From NCBI GenBank assembly GCA_017452405.1, contig JAFTMM010000102.1, forward strand, positions 1 to 6,947: DNA of 6,947 bases, read 5' to 3'. This DNA comes from Clostridia bacterium. Its GTDB lineage: Bacteria; Bacillota; Clostridia; Christensenellales; Pumilibacteraceae. Made by a program: the position numbers and the translations under genes. The notes beneath the pieces were generated by a model. The model was not told the origin of the DNA and ran no database searches. It was given only the letters and a program-made list of their open reading frames with translations. Every line of letters starts with the position of its first letter. Position 1 is the first letter of the stretch. This document shows positions 1 through 5,362 of this stretch, one piece after another.

Positions 1-58
1 TAGTAAAGTTCGGCGTTTTTTAATGAAAGTTTTCAAAGTGTTTGAGAATAAGGATCTA

Positions 59-165
59 CCTGTTATCCTGAACGCCCTCATTCCGTCATCCTGAGCTTGT
101 CGAAGGATCTTCCTGTCATCCTAAGCACTTTTCCCTGTCATCCTGGAGCGCAAGCTATAGGATCT
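59..165. repeat. Cluster of GTCATCCTG...AGGATCT hairpin repeats
   Basis: Four degenerate copies of one motif lie in tandem. Partial copies start near 59 (CCTGTTATCCTGAAC) and 112 (CCTGTCATCCTAAGC). Fuller copies are at 83-110 and 134-165, and both run from GTCATCCTG to GGATCT. In the fuller copies the arms ATCCT and AGGAT are complementary, so each can fold into a small hairpin with a variable middle. A fifth copy lies beyond the insertion sequence at 1496-1526. No reading frame with a plausible start and ribosome binding site is visible in 1-195. Similar intergenic repeats are common in bacterial genomes; their function is not known to me. Confidence 0.7.
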
Positions 166-195
166 CATAGATTCTATCGGTCGCAAGGCTAAAAT

Positions 196-216
196 TGGTA
201 CATAAATTTGGACAAA
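196..216 (+). repeat. IS left inverted repeat (IRL)
   Basis: This terminal repeat reads TGGTACATAAATTTGGACAAA. It matches the reverse complement of the right end with one substitution (T for C) and one missing A. It lies 4 bases beyond the orfB stop codon at 221-223, so almost no non-coding DNA remains at this end of the element. Confidence 0.85.
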
Positions 217-220
217 AAAA

Positions 221-1111
221 TTAATTTTTGAGTGACAATTTTTTTCTCATATATTCAATCGGAGTTAAATACCCCAATGCACTGTGTGGACGTAGATTAT
301 TATAATAATACACGTAATACTCTACTACCATCATGTATGTGTATTCATTCAATAAGACTACTTTCCCTATTTCAGTTTTCATGCTTTTCCAAAATGTCTC
401 TATATATACGTTATCTATTGGTGTGTGTGGGCGTGACATACTGTGTTTTATCTTTTTTTCTTGCAAAATGTCATAAAAGCTTTTACTCGTAAATGCAGAG
501 CCTCGATCCGTCATCAATAAATCCGGTGTTCCATATTCGTTGATCGCTTTTGTTATTGCTTTAACTGCTAATTCCGCATTGCATCGTTTGCCCTGCGCTA
601 TCCCCACTACTATCTTTCGGTTTGTCGAGATTACTCCGCACGTATATATCTTTTTCCCGTTTATTTTTTGTTCCGTAAAATCCATACTCCATATTTCAGA
701 AGTTTCTTTTTCTTCTTTACTTAGAGCCTTATATAAATTTGCTTGAATGTATTTTTCGGTCTTAGGGCTTGTATGCACGTTTTTTAATTTTTTTCGTCCA
801 TATTTTGACCTTTTATCCAGGTGTTTTAATATCTCACTTATCTTTCGCTCGGAATACTTCAGCCCACGTTTTTCTAATTCTCGTTTTAATACTCTTCGCC
901 CAAAACTACCATGATGATATTCAAATATCTCACATACGTTTTTGCACTCTTCTTTAGAAAACTTCTCTCTCTTCGGATGGTGTTTGCGATAATGATAACT
1001 TGATTTTGCAATCTCTAATATTTGGCATACTTTGCTTGTAGAAAACTTTTGTAATTCTTTTACGGCAAATTCTACTTTTTCTGATTGCGTTCCGCAAAGT
1101 ATGCCGTTGCT
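221..1111 (-). CDS. IS3-family transposase OrfB (DDE integrase domain), made by -1 frameshift
   Basis: This is the catalytic part of the transposase, which cuts and joins the element's ends. The frame opens after a stop at 1124-1126 and overlaps the end of orfA in the -1 frame. It has no ATG, GTG or TTG before a GTG at 778, far inside the protein, so it is very probably made only as the OrfAB fusion of about 383 residues (87 from OrfA plus 296). The N-terminal part holds the HTH_21-like region, with HHGSFGRRVLKREL as its hallmark. The rve domain follows, with Asp in SMDFTE, Asp in LLMTDRGSAF and Glu in DNVYIETFW. There are 35 residues between the second Asp and the Glu, and a Lys seven residues after the Glu, as in active IS3 enzymes. 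The C-terminal YYNNLRPHSALGYLTP is also classic for the family. It ends at TAA 221-223. Confidence 0.92.
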   Translation of the reverse strand, partial: SNGILCGTQSEKVEFAVKELQKFSTSKVCQILEIAKSSYHYRKHHPKREKFSKEECKNVCEIFEYHHGSFGRRVLKRELEKRGLKYSERKISEILKHLDKRSKYGRKKLKNVHTSPKTEKYIQANLYKALSKEEKETSEIWSMDFTEQKINGKKIYTCGVISTNRKIVVGIAQGKRCNAELAVKAITKAINEYGTPDLLMTDRGSAFTSKSFYDILQEKKIKHSMSRPHTPIDNVYIETFWKSMKTEIGKVVLLNEYTYMMVVEYYVYYYNNLRPHSALGYLTPIEYMRKKLSLKN

Positions 1112-1371
1112 TTTTTTAAGATTTCATTTTCCATCTTAACGTCGGCTAGTTCTTTTTGCAAACGCCTGAGTTCATGCTTGTCTGTTACGCGTTTTTCTTC
1201 AAATGCCGATTCTCCACCTTCTTTGAATTCTTTTACCCAACGATATACTGTTTGCCTATCTACATTCAACATCGCAAATATATCTTTAGGCCGCATAGTT
1301 TTGCTTAACATTAGATACACTGCACTTAATTTAAATTCTTTAGTGAATTTTCTTTCCGGTCTTCTGGACAT
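1072..1371 (-). CDS. IS3-family transposase OrfA (helix-turn-helix protein)
   Basis: This 99-residue protein binds the element's ends and is the N-terminal part of the full transposase. Residues 10-50 form the helix-turn-helix of the transposase_8/IS3-IS911 type, with the recognisable stretch VDRQTVYRWVKEF. Residues 66-88 (ELRRLQKELADVKMENEIL and onward) form a heptad-patterned coiled coil that should mediate dimerisation. The region around NEILKKATAYF is characteristic of IS3 and IS911 OrfA proteins. The start is the ATG at 1371, set by GGAGGG at 1378-1383. Termination at TAG yields OrfA alone; a -1 slip at codons 86-87 yields the fused OrfAB. Alone, OrfA is expected to act as a regulator of transposition. 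Confidence 0.92.
   Translation of the reverse strand: MSRRPERKFTKEFKLSAVYLMLSKTMRPKDIFAMLNVDRQTVYRWVKEFKEGGESAFEEKRVTDKHELRRLQKELADVKMENEILKKATAYFAERNQKK
1111..1117 (-). promoter_or_regulatory. Programmed -1 ribosomal frameshift site (A AAA AAA)
   Basis: On the minus strand orfA reads TTA AAA AAA GCA, giving a heptamer of the X XXY YYZ type made entirely of A. Slipping back one base after Lys-Lys changes the next codons to AGC AAC GGC, which is exactly the orfB frame. The position, within NEILKK of OrfA, matches the frameshift site known from IS911-like members of the IS3 family. The absence of a usable start codon in orfB supports its use. Confidence 0.82.
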
Positions 1372-1393
1372 AACTTTCCCTCCAAGTATTTAT

Positions 1394-1422
1394 ATTATAC
1401 TTGTCATTCATCTCTTTGTCCA
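1394..1422 (-). promoter_or_regulatory. Transposase promoter
   Basis: On the minus strand a -35 box TGGACA (1417-1422, five of six consensus bases) is followed after exactly 17 bases by a perfect -10 box TATAAT (1394-1399). The -35 box overlaps the right inverted repeat. A strong ribosome binding site, GGAGGG at 1378-1383, lies 6 bases before the orfA ATG. Confidence 0.8.
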
Positions 1423-1436
1423 ATATTTGTGTACCA
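1415..1436 (-). repeat. IS right inverted repeat (IRR)
   Basis: Read on the minus strand this 22-base end begins TGGTACACAAAT and finishes TTGGACAAA, pairing with the left end. The -35 box of the transposase promoter lies inside it, an arrangement in which transposase binding to the end could also repress its own transcription. Confidence 0.85.
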
Positions 1437-1495
1437 TTTTCCTAACGCTCCAGAATTACAAATAGAGTAAGTTCGGTAGAAACTAAAAACCACCT

Positions 1496-1526
1496 CTGTC
1501 ATCCTGGAGCGTAAACGATAGGATCT
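1496..1526. repeat. Fifth GTCATCCTG...AGGATCT hairpin repeat
   Basis: This copy starts CTGTCATCCTGGAGCG and ends ATAGGATCT. It is nearly the same as the copy at 134-165 on the far side of the insertion sequence, differing mainly in the middle of the loop. The ATCCT and AGGAT arms can pair. The bases just right of the insertion sequence (1437-1453) also resemble an inverted, degraded fragment of it. Confidence 0.65.
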
Positions 1527-1533
1527 CAAAAAC

Positions 1534-1674
1534 TTATCCATAATGACGGCGTAGCCGTCAATTCATGGAGCGAAGCGAGAATTCATGACAGCGGAGCTGT
1601 CAATTCATGTAAACGCGGGTGCGTTTGCAATTCATGCCTTATAAGTAAGGCAAAATGCGTTTGCAATTCATTTT
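1534..1674. repeat. Modular hairpin array with AATTCATG linkers (copy A)
   Basis: Short hairpins alternate with the constant linker AATTCATG. The stems are TGACGGC/GCCGTCA (1544-1560, loop GTA), TGACAGC/GCTGTCA (1586-1602, loop GGA), GTAAACGC/GCGTTTGC (1609-1628, loop of 4 with one G-T pair) and GCCTTA/TAAGGC (1636-1651, loop TAAG). Between the first two lies GAGCGAAGCGAG, which reads the same in mirror image but does not pair with itself. The part at 1534-1609 recurs at 6871-6945. The array ends 15 bases before the phosphatase start and so forms its leader or upstream region. No protein frame is apparent in 1437-1688. Confidence 0.75.
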
Positions 1675-1688
1675 ATATAGGACCTTAT

Positions 1689-2372
1689 ATGCTAAAAAAC
1701 ATTTTCATTGATCTTGACGATACTATTCTCGATTTTGAGAAAAGTGAGGCGGAGGCGCTTCGGCAGACGATGCACGCTTACGGTCTTGAGGTGGGTGACA
1801 GCACCGTCGCCCTTTTTCATACAATAAACGCCGAGGGATGGAAAAGACTTGAGCAGGGCTTAATAACTCGAAATCGCTTGCTAACCGCGCGGTTTGAGCG
1901 TCTTTTTGCTGAAATCGGCGAAAGCGTAGACTGCGCTCTTTTTAACGAAACGTATAAATCACTACTTGCGCGTCAGGTGTTTTTTGTAGACGGCGCTCTC
2001 GAACTACTGCAAACGCTCCACGCCTCTTATGATTTATATCTTGCTTCAAACGGTACGGCGTCAGTGCAGGACGGGCGCATAGAGCGCGCAGGGATAGGCA
2101 AGTACTTTAGGCGCATTTTTATTTCACAGCGCATAGGGCATAATAAGCCCGCGCCTGAATTCTTCCGCGCCTGCTTTGCTGAGATTGACGGCTTTGAAAA
2201 AGAGCAAACTGTCATGATTGGCGACAGCCTAACCTCGGATATCCTCGGCGCAAATAACGCAGGAATTAAGGCGATTTGGTTTAATCCCAAAGGGGATAGG
2301 TTGCCACTCGCACTAAACGCAATGCAAGTTCGTTCGCTTGACGAAATACCCGACTTGCTCAAAACTACGTAA
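1689..2372 (+). CDS. HAD-family phosphatase, YjjG-like (subfamily IA)
   Basis: The protein has 227 residues, the usual length of YjjG/HAD-IA hydrolases, which remove phosphate from small substrates such as pyrimidine nucleotides through an aspartyl-phosphate intermediate in the cytoplasm. All four HAD motifs are visible. Motif I is DLDDT, with nucleophile Asp8 and acid/base Asp10. Motif II is ASNGT, with Ser120. Motif III is the Lys of HNKPAPEFF (Lys153). Motif IV is GDSLTSD, with Asp179 and Asp184 for magnesium. The helical cap lies at about 16-95. The late stretch GANNAGIKAIWFNP fits the YjjG group best, but the true substrate cannot be read from sequence. The start is ATG with a weak AGGA at 1679-1682, 6 bases upstream. 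No convincing promoter is visible; the hairpin array lies directly upstream. The gene converges on the flavodiiron gene. Confidence 0.88.
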   Translation: MLKNIFIDLDDTILDFEKSEAEALRQTMHAYGLEVGDSTVALFHTINAEGWKRLEQGLITRNRLLTARFERLFAEIGESVDCALFNETYKSLLARQVFFVDGALELLQTLHASYDLYLASNGTASVQDGRIERAGIGKYFRRIFISQRIGHNKPAPEFFRACFAEIDGFEKEQTVMIGDSLTSDILGANNAGIKAIWFNPKGDRLPLALNAMQVRSLDEIPDLLKTT

Positions 2373-2413
2373 AAGTAAAAAACGGCTTAAAGCTCACCGT
2401 GAGCTTTAAGCCG
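2371..2413 (-). terminator. Intrinsic terminator between convergent genes
   Basis: A perfect 14-bp stem (2383-2396 with 2400-2413, loop CCG) lies 34 bases past the flavodiiron stop codon. On the minus strand it is followed by TTTTTTACTTTT, giving a classic rho-independent terminator for that gene. On the plus strand the stem is followed by AACCTATTTAAT, a poor T-tract, so termination of the phosphatase transcript is likely weaker though the same stem may serve it. Confidence 0.85.
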
Positions 2414-2447
2414 AACCTATTTAATATTCCGTTTAACCTATTCAATA

Positions 2448-3602
2448 CTACTTTGCAAGTTCGTCCGCAAGCACTTTGATCGTTTCTATATCCGCTTTCT
2501 TTACCGAAGCGCGAATGGTAACGTTTGTTTCGGCATACGTAAGGTTTTTGCAACCCTCCAGCTTCTTCATCATGACTTTGGTCGCTACGGGAGCCCACGA
2601 GCCGTTCTCGATAAACGCCACTCGGCGGTTTTTGTAACCACGTTCAACGAGGTCGTCGATAAACGTGCGCATAAAAGGGAAGATCTCGCCGTTATAAGTC
2701 GTAGTGGCAAGCACGAGACGGTCGTACTTGAACGCGTCCTCCACAGCTTCCGCCATATCTTCGCGCGCAAGGTCGGTCACCGAAACCTTAACGCCCTTTG
2801 CTTCCAGTTCGCTTGCAAGCGCGTAAACTGCTTTTTTGGTGTTGCCGTAAACGGAGGTGTATGCGATAAATACGCCTTCTTTTTCGGCTTTGTAGCTCGA
2901 CCACGTGTCGTAAAGCCCGAAATAATATGCAAGATTTTCGGAAAGTACCGGTCCGTGTAAGGGGCAAACGGTATTAATTTCCAACGCCGAGGCTTTTTTA
3001 AGCACGGCTTGAACCTGCACGCCGTACTTGCCTACGATACCGAAGTAATATCTGCGTGCTTCGCAAGCCCATTCCTCGTCAACGTCCAACGCGCCAAACT
3101 TGCCGAAGCCGTCGGCAGAGAACAGCGTTTTGGTGGTGGACTCGTACGTCATCATAACTTCGGGCCAATGCACCATGGGCGCAAACACGAAGTTAAGCTC
3201 CTTGCCACCGAGGTCGAGCTTACCACCATCGGGTACGACGAGCTTTCTCAATTCAAGGTCAAGGCCCACAAAATATTGAGCAAGCATAATAAACGTCTTG
3301 GAGTTGCCTACGATAATGGCTTCGGGATAGGCGTCTGCAAACGCCTTAACGCTAGATGAGTGGTCAGGCTCCATATGCTGAACTACGAGGTAGTCGGGTT
3401 TGCGCTCTCCGAGCGCGTTTTTGATATTAGTCAGCCACTCGTCGGTTTTCTTGCCGTCCACGCCGTCCATGACCGCAATTTTCTCTCCGCAAACGAGGTA
3501 AGAGTTATACGACATGCCGTTAGGGACGACGTACTGTCCTTCGAAAAGGTCAACGTCGTGGTCGTTTACGCCTATATATTTTATTCCTTCTGGTAGTTTC
3601 AT
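2448..3602 (-). CDS. fprA: Flavodiiron protein (class A, O2/NO reductase)
   Basis: This 384-residue cytoplasmic enzyme reduces oxygen to water, or nitric oxide to nitrous oxide, protecting anaerobes. Electrons usually come from rubredoxin. Residues 1-240 form the metallo-beta-lactamase-like diiron domain. All expected iron ligands are present: His76, Glu78, Asp80 and His81 in HMEPDH, His145 in MVHWPEV, bridging Asp164 in SADGFG, and His216 in CPLHGP. Residues 244-384 form the flavodoxin domain that binds FMN, with the phosphate loop TSVYGNT (249-255), TTYNGEIFP and NGSWAP. There is no C-terminal rubredoxin or flavin reductase domain, so it is the simple two-domain class; a separate electron donor must be encoded elsewhere. 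The ATG at 3602 follows AAGGAG (3610-3615) by 7 bases. It is a monocistronic unit with its own promoter and terminator. The choice between O2 and NO cannot be made from sequence. Confidence 0.95.
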   Translation of the reverse strand: MKLPEGIKYIGVNDHDVDLFEGQYVVPNGMSYNSYLVCGEKIAVMDGVDGKKTDEWLTNIKNALGERKPDYLVVQHMEPDHSSSVKAFADAYPEAIIVGNSKTFIMLAQYFVGLDLELRKLVVPDGGKLDLGGKELNFVFAPMVHWPEVMMTYESTTKTLFSADGFGKFGALDVDEEWACEARRYYFGIVGKYGVQVQAVLKKASALEINTVCPLHGPVLSENLAYYFGLYDTWSSYKAEKEGVFIAYTSVYGNTKKAVYALASELEAKGVKVSVTDLAREDMAEAVEDAFKYDRLVLATTTYNGEIFPFMRTFIDDLVERGYKNRRVAFIENGSWAPVATKVMMKKLEGCKNLTYAETNVTIRASVKKADIETIKVLADELAK

Positions 3603-3609
3603 TTGAAGT

Positions 3610-3656
3610 TCTCCTTTGACTTTTGTAGTATATCACAACCTCACTCCAAAATGCAA
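3610..3656 (-). promoter_or_regulatory. Promoter and ribosome binding site of the flavodiiron gene
   Basis: On the minus strand an extended -10 box TGATATACT (hexamer TATACT at 3627-3632) lies about 25 bases before the gene. The best -35 is TTGCAT (3651-3656) at 18-base spacing, which is weak, so the extended -10 probably carries the recognition. AAGGAG at 3610-3615 is the ribosome binding site. No clear operator palindrome overlaps it. Confidence 0.6.
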
Positions 3657-3753
3657 GCAAGTGCTAAGATATTATTTTTATACTCCTAAGAAACTAATAA
3701 TTGCTTTTAGCGCGAATAATAACAATTTTTTCGAATAATTATACGGAAAAGTA

Positions 3754-3814
3754 TTGATTATTCCATTTCAATATGTTAAAATAAAGCTATTAAGAGAAAA
3801 TCTAAAAAAGGTGG
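3754..3814 (+). promoter_or_regulatory. Promoter and ribosome binding site of the amino acid transporter operon
   Basis: The -35 box TTGATT (3754-3759) and the extended -10 TGTTAAAAT (hexamer TAAAAT at 3777-3782) are separated by exactly 17 bases. The predicted leader is only about 35 bases, too short for a T-box or other large riboswitch. AAGGTGG at 3808-3814 is the ribosome binding site, 9 bases before the ATG. The AT-rich stretch 3657-3750 between the divergent promoters holds a repeated CGAATAAT (at about 3712 and 3732) that might be a regulator site, but this is only a suggestion. Confidence 0.7.
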
Positions 3815-3823
3815 TAAAAAATC

Positions 3824-4561
3824 ATGAAAAAATTATTTGCGATTCTTTTATCCGCAATAATGCTCGTAGGCACCGTTTTCGCGCTTACGGCTTGCGGAGC
3901 TAATGCAAAAGTCGTAGTGCTCGAATATCATTTGACGGCAGAAAGTTATGCTTTCGCTATCAATAAAGAAGTAGGCGCTGAAGTAAAGGCCGCTGCAAAC
4001 GAGTTGCTTGCCGATATGGAAGAAAGTGGTGAGCTCGATACGCTCATTAACTCTTACTTCGACGGAACGTCTACTTTCGAGTATACCAACCCCGCTAGCA
4101 AAGAAGGCTGTCTCGTAGTTGCAACCAACGCACAGTTCCCTCCGTTCGAATACAAAAACGGTAACAAGTTCACCGGTATCGATATGGAAATTGCAAAGAA
4201 GCTTGCTGACAAGATGGGCAAAACTCTTTACATAGACGATATGGAGTTCGACTCCGTTATCACTTCCGTTCAGACTCAAATTGCCGATATCGGTATGGCA
4301 GGCATGACCGTTACCGAGAAGAGAAAGGAAGCGGTAGACTTCTCGACCGAATACTACGAGTCCGCTCAGGTAATTATGGTTCTTGAAGGCGACGATACTT
4401 TTGCTGACTGTGAAAGCGCAGAAGATATTGTGGCAAAGCTTGCAGAGCAGGATAGCACTTATAAGATCGGAACGCAAAAAGGCACTACCGGCTATATGTA
4501 TTCCTACGGCGACGTTGACTTCGGCTATGACGGATTCAAAAACGTAGAAACAAAGGCATAA
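3824..4561 (+). CDS. Amino acid ABC transporter substrate-binding lipoprotein, circularly permuted, cut short by in-frame TAA
   Basis: This is the extracytoplasmic binding protein of a polar amino acid importer (SBP_bac_3 family). Residues 1-23 form a lipoprotein signal peptide with lipobox LTAC, so Cys24 would be lipidated. Residues 29-79 (from KVVVLEYHLTAESYAFAI to INSYF) resemble the segment that normally ends this family, the LTxEeYgiAVkKgn...LkxdGtyxxIxxKyF region. A linker at about 80-95 joins it to the usual beginning, LVVATNAQFPPFEY (97-110). GIDMEIAKKLAD and MTVTEKRKEAVDF follow, with Arg167 expected to bind the ligand carboxylate. Lobe 2 starts near 190. TAA stands at codon 246, but the same frame continues for 34 residues to 4666, so the intact product would have 280. 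The cut form lacks Asp267, expected to bind the ligand amino group, and the last lobe-2 strand. It is probably non-functional unless the stop is read through or is a sequence error. It is first in the operon. Confidence 0.88.
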   Translation: MKKLFAILLSAIMLVGTVFALTACGANAKVVVLEYHLTAESYAFAINKEVGAEVKAAANELLADMEESGELDTLINSYFDGTSTFEYTNPASKEGCLVVATNAQFPPFEYKNGNKFTGIDMEIAKKLADKMGKTLYIDDMEFDSVITSVQTQIADIGMAGMTVTEKRKEAVDFSTEYYESAQVIMVLEGDDTFADCESAEDIVAKLAEQDSTYKIGTQKGTTGYMYSYGDVDFGYDGFKNVETKA

Positions 4562-4666
4562 GACAACGGAGCTCTTGCAGTTCAGGATATGCTCAACGGC
4601 AAGATTAATGCTGTTATCATTGACGAACAGCCTGCTAAGATGATTGCGGCAACGTATAATAAATAA
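4562..4666 (+). pseudogene. Severed C-terminal end of the substrate-binding protein
   Basis: Directly after the TAA at 4559-4561, and in the same frame, 34 codons run to a second TAA at 4664-4666. They encode DNGALAVQDMLNGKINAV, then IIDEQPAKMIAATYNK. This is typical lobe-2 sequence of the SBP_bac_3 family, including the Asp of IIDE that normally contacts the ligand amino group. No frameshift separates the two parts, so a single nonsense change explains the break. The remnant has no ribosome binding site of its own and is unlikely to be translated alone. Confidence 0.85.
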
Positions 4667-4669
4667 AAT

Positions 4670-5362
4670 ATGAATTTAAGTATTTTTTGGGATGAATTTA
4701 TAACCAAAGGCGGTTACGTAATGGTATTGGAGGGTCTTAGAGCGACCCTCCTTATCGCCATTTTCGGTTTGCTTATTGGACTAATAATCGGTTCACTTCT
4801 AGCCGTTTTTAAATTACTTCCGTCACGTAAGCTTTTTCCCAGAATACTTAACGGCTTCGCAAACGTTTACGTCACTCTATTTAGAGGAACGCCTATGGTC
4901 GTTCAGCTACTTATCGTGCATTTCGTGCTTTTCCCTTTGATTGGTATCAATATTCCTGCCGAGGTGGAAGGTACGATAGCATTCGGACTCAACAGCGGAG
5001 CGTATATCTGCGAAATTATGCGTGGCGGTATACTGTCCGTAGATAAAGGGCAGATGGAGGCAGGGCGCGCAGTAGGACTTAGTTACGGACAAACGATGCT
5101 TAGAATCGTTATCCCACAAGCTATAAAAAACGTTATTCCTACTCTTGGTAACGAGTTGATCGTCTTAATCAAGGAAACGTCGGTCATAGGCTTTATTGCC
5201 GTAACGGATTTAACGAGAGCTTTCCAGACGATGGCAAGTAACTCTTATCAGTATATAATAAGCTATCTCGTGCTTGCGGTCGTTTATCTCGTACTCGTGC
5301 TTATAGCTACCGTTATTATAAGATTTATCGAAAGGAGGCTGAGAGCAGGTGATAGACGTTAA
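4670..5362 (+). CDS. Polar amino acid ABC transporter permease (HisM/GlnP type)
   Basis: The 230-residue inner-membrane protein forms the translocation channel, probably as a homodimer since only one permease is present. The N-terminal part GYVMVLEGLRATLLIAIFG is typical of the His/Glu/Gln/Arg permease group. About five membrane segments are visible, roughly at 22-46, 64-90, 98-118, 155-178 and 196-219. FRGTPMVVQL (71-80) is a group hallmark. The EAA loop that docks onto the ATPase is at about 130-150 (EAGRAVGLSYGQTMLRIVIP). The start lies 3 bases after the binding-protein stop and has no clear ribosome binding site, suggesting translational coupling. A second ATG at 4721, preceded by AAAGGCGG, is an alternative, but it would cut into the normal N-terminus. 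The substrate is not readable from sequence. Confidence 0.93.
   Translation: MNLSIFWDEFITKGGYVMVLEGLRATLLIAIFGLLIGLIIGSLLAVFKLLPSRKLFPRILNGFANVYVTLFRGTPMVVQLLIVHFVLFPLIGINIPAEVEGTIAFGLNSGAYICEIMRGGILSVDKGQMEAGRAVGLSYGQTMLRIVIPQAIKNVIPTLGNELIVLIKETSVIGFIAVTDLTRAFQTMASNSYQYIISYLVLAVVYLVLVLIATVIIRFIERRLRAGDRR
5331..5338 (+). promoter_or_regulatory. Ribosome binding site deciding the GTG start of the ATPase gene
   Basis: AAAGGAGG lies inside the 3' end of the permease gene, 10 bases before the GTG at 5349. It is the strongest ribosome binding site in the operon and fixes the ATPase start, which overlaps the permease gene by 14 bases. Confidence 0.8.

Larger units (their letters stand above)
196..1436 (-). 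mobile_element. Complete IS3-family insertion sequence (about 1.24 kb)
   Basis: The element is bounded by imperfect inverted ends of 21 and 22 bases that begin TGGTACA and end TTGGACAAA. It carries two overlapping minus-strand frames, orfA and orfB, in the -1 relation typical of the IS3 family. Its length of about 1241 bp also fits. The transposase catalytic triad is intact with DD(35)E spacing, the frameshift site is present, and a near-consensus promoter overlaps the right end, so the copy could still be active. The flanks are AAAT on the left and TTTT on the right, so no direct target duplication can be recognised; the exact ends may be off by a base or two. It sits among intergenic hairpin repeats and interrupts no recognisable gene. 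Confidence 0.9.

Noticed and set aside
232..957. Plus-strand open frames opposite the transposase gene
   Set aside because: The minus strand carries clear IS3 transposase motifs over the same bases; the plus-strand products are low-complexity hydrophobic strings without start signals.
188..1444. Target-site duplication flanking the insertion sequence
   Set aside because: The flanks read AAAT and TTTT; they do not form a direct repeat, and shifting the ends by one or two bases does not produce a convincing one.
2365..2770. Two minus-strand open frames of 61 and 77 codons inside and beyond the flavodiiron gene
   Set aside because: They overlap the flavodiiron gene in another frame, contain no recognisable motifs and have no start signals.
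3657..3823. Riboswitch or T-box in the leader of the transporter operon
   Set aside because: The promoter at 3754-3782 leaves a leader of only about 35 bases, too short for a T-box, and no terminator-antiterminator pair is visible.
3848..4477. A 209-codon minus-strand open frame opposite the binding-protein gene
   Set aside because: It lies wholly antisense to a well-recognised gene, has no ribosome binding site, and its product has no family-like motifs; it is a shadow frame.
4559..4561. Stop-codon recoding or an alternative genetic code
   Set aside because: TAA is used as the true end of several genes here (phosphatase, permease, ATPase, membrane protein), and no recoding signal such as a selenocysteine element is visible; a plain mutation or sequence error is simpler.
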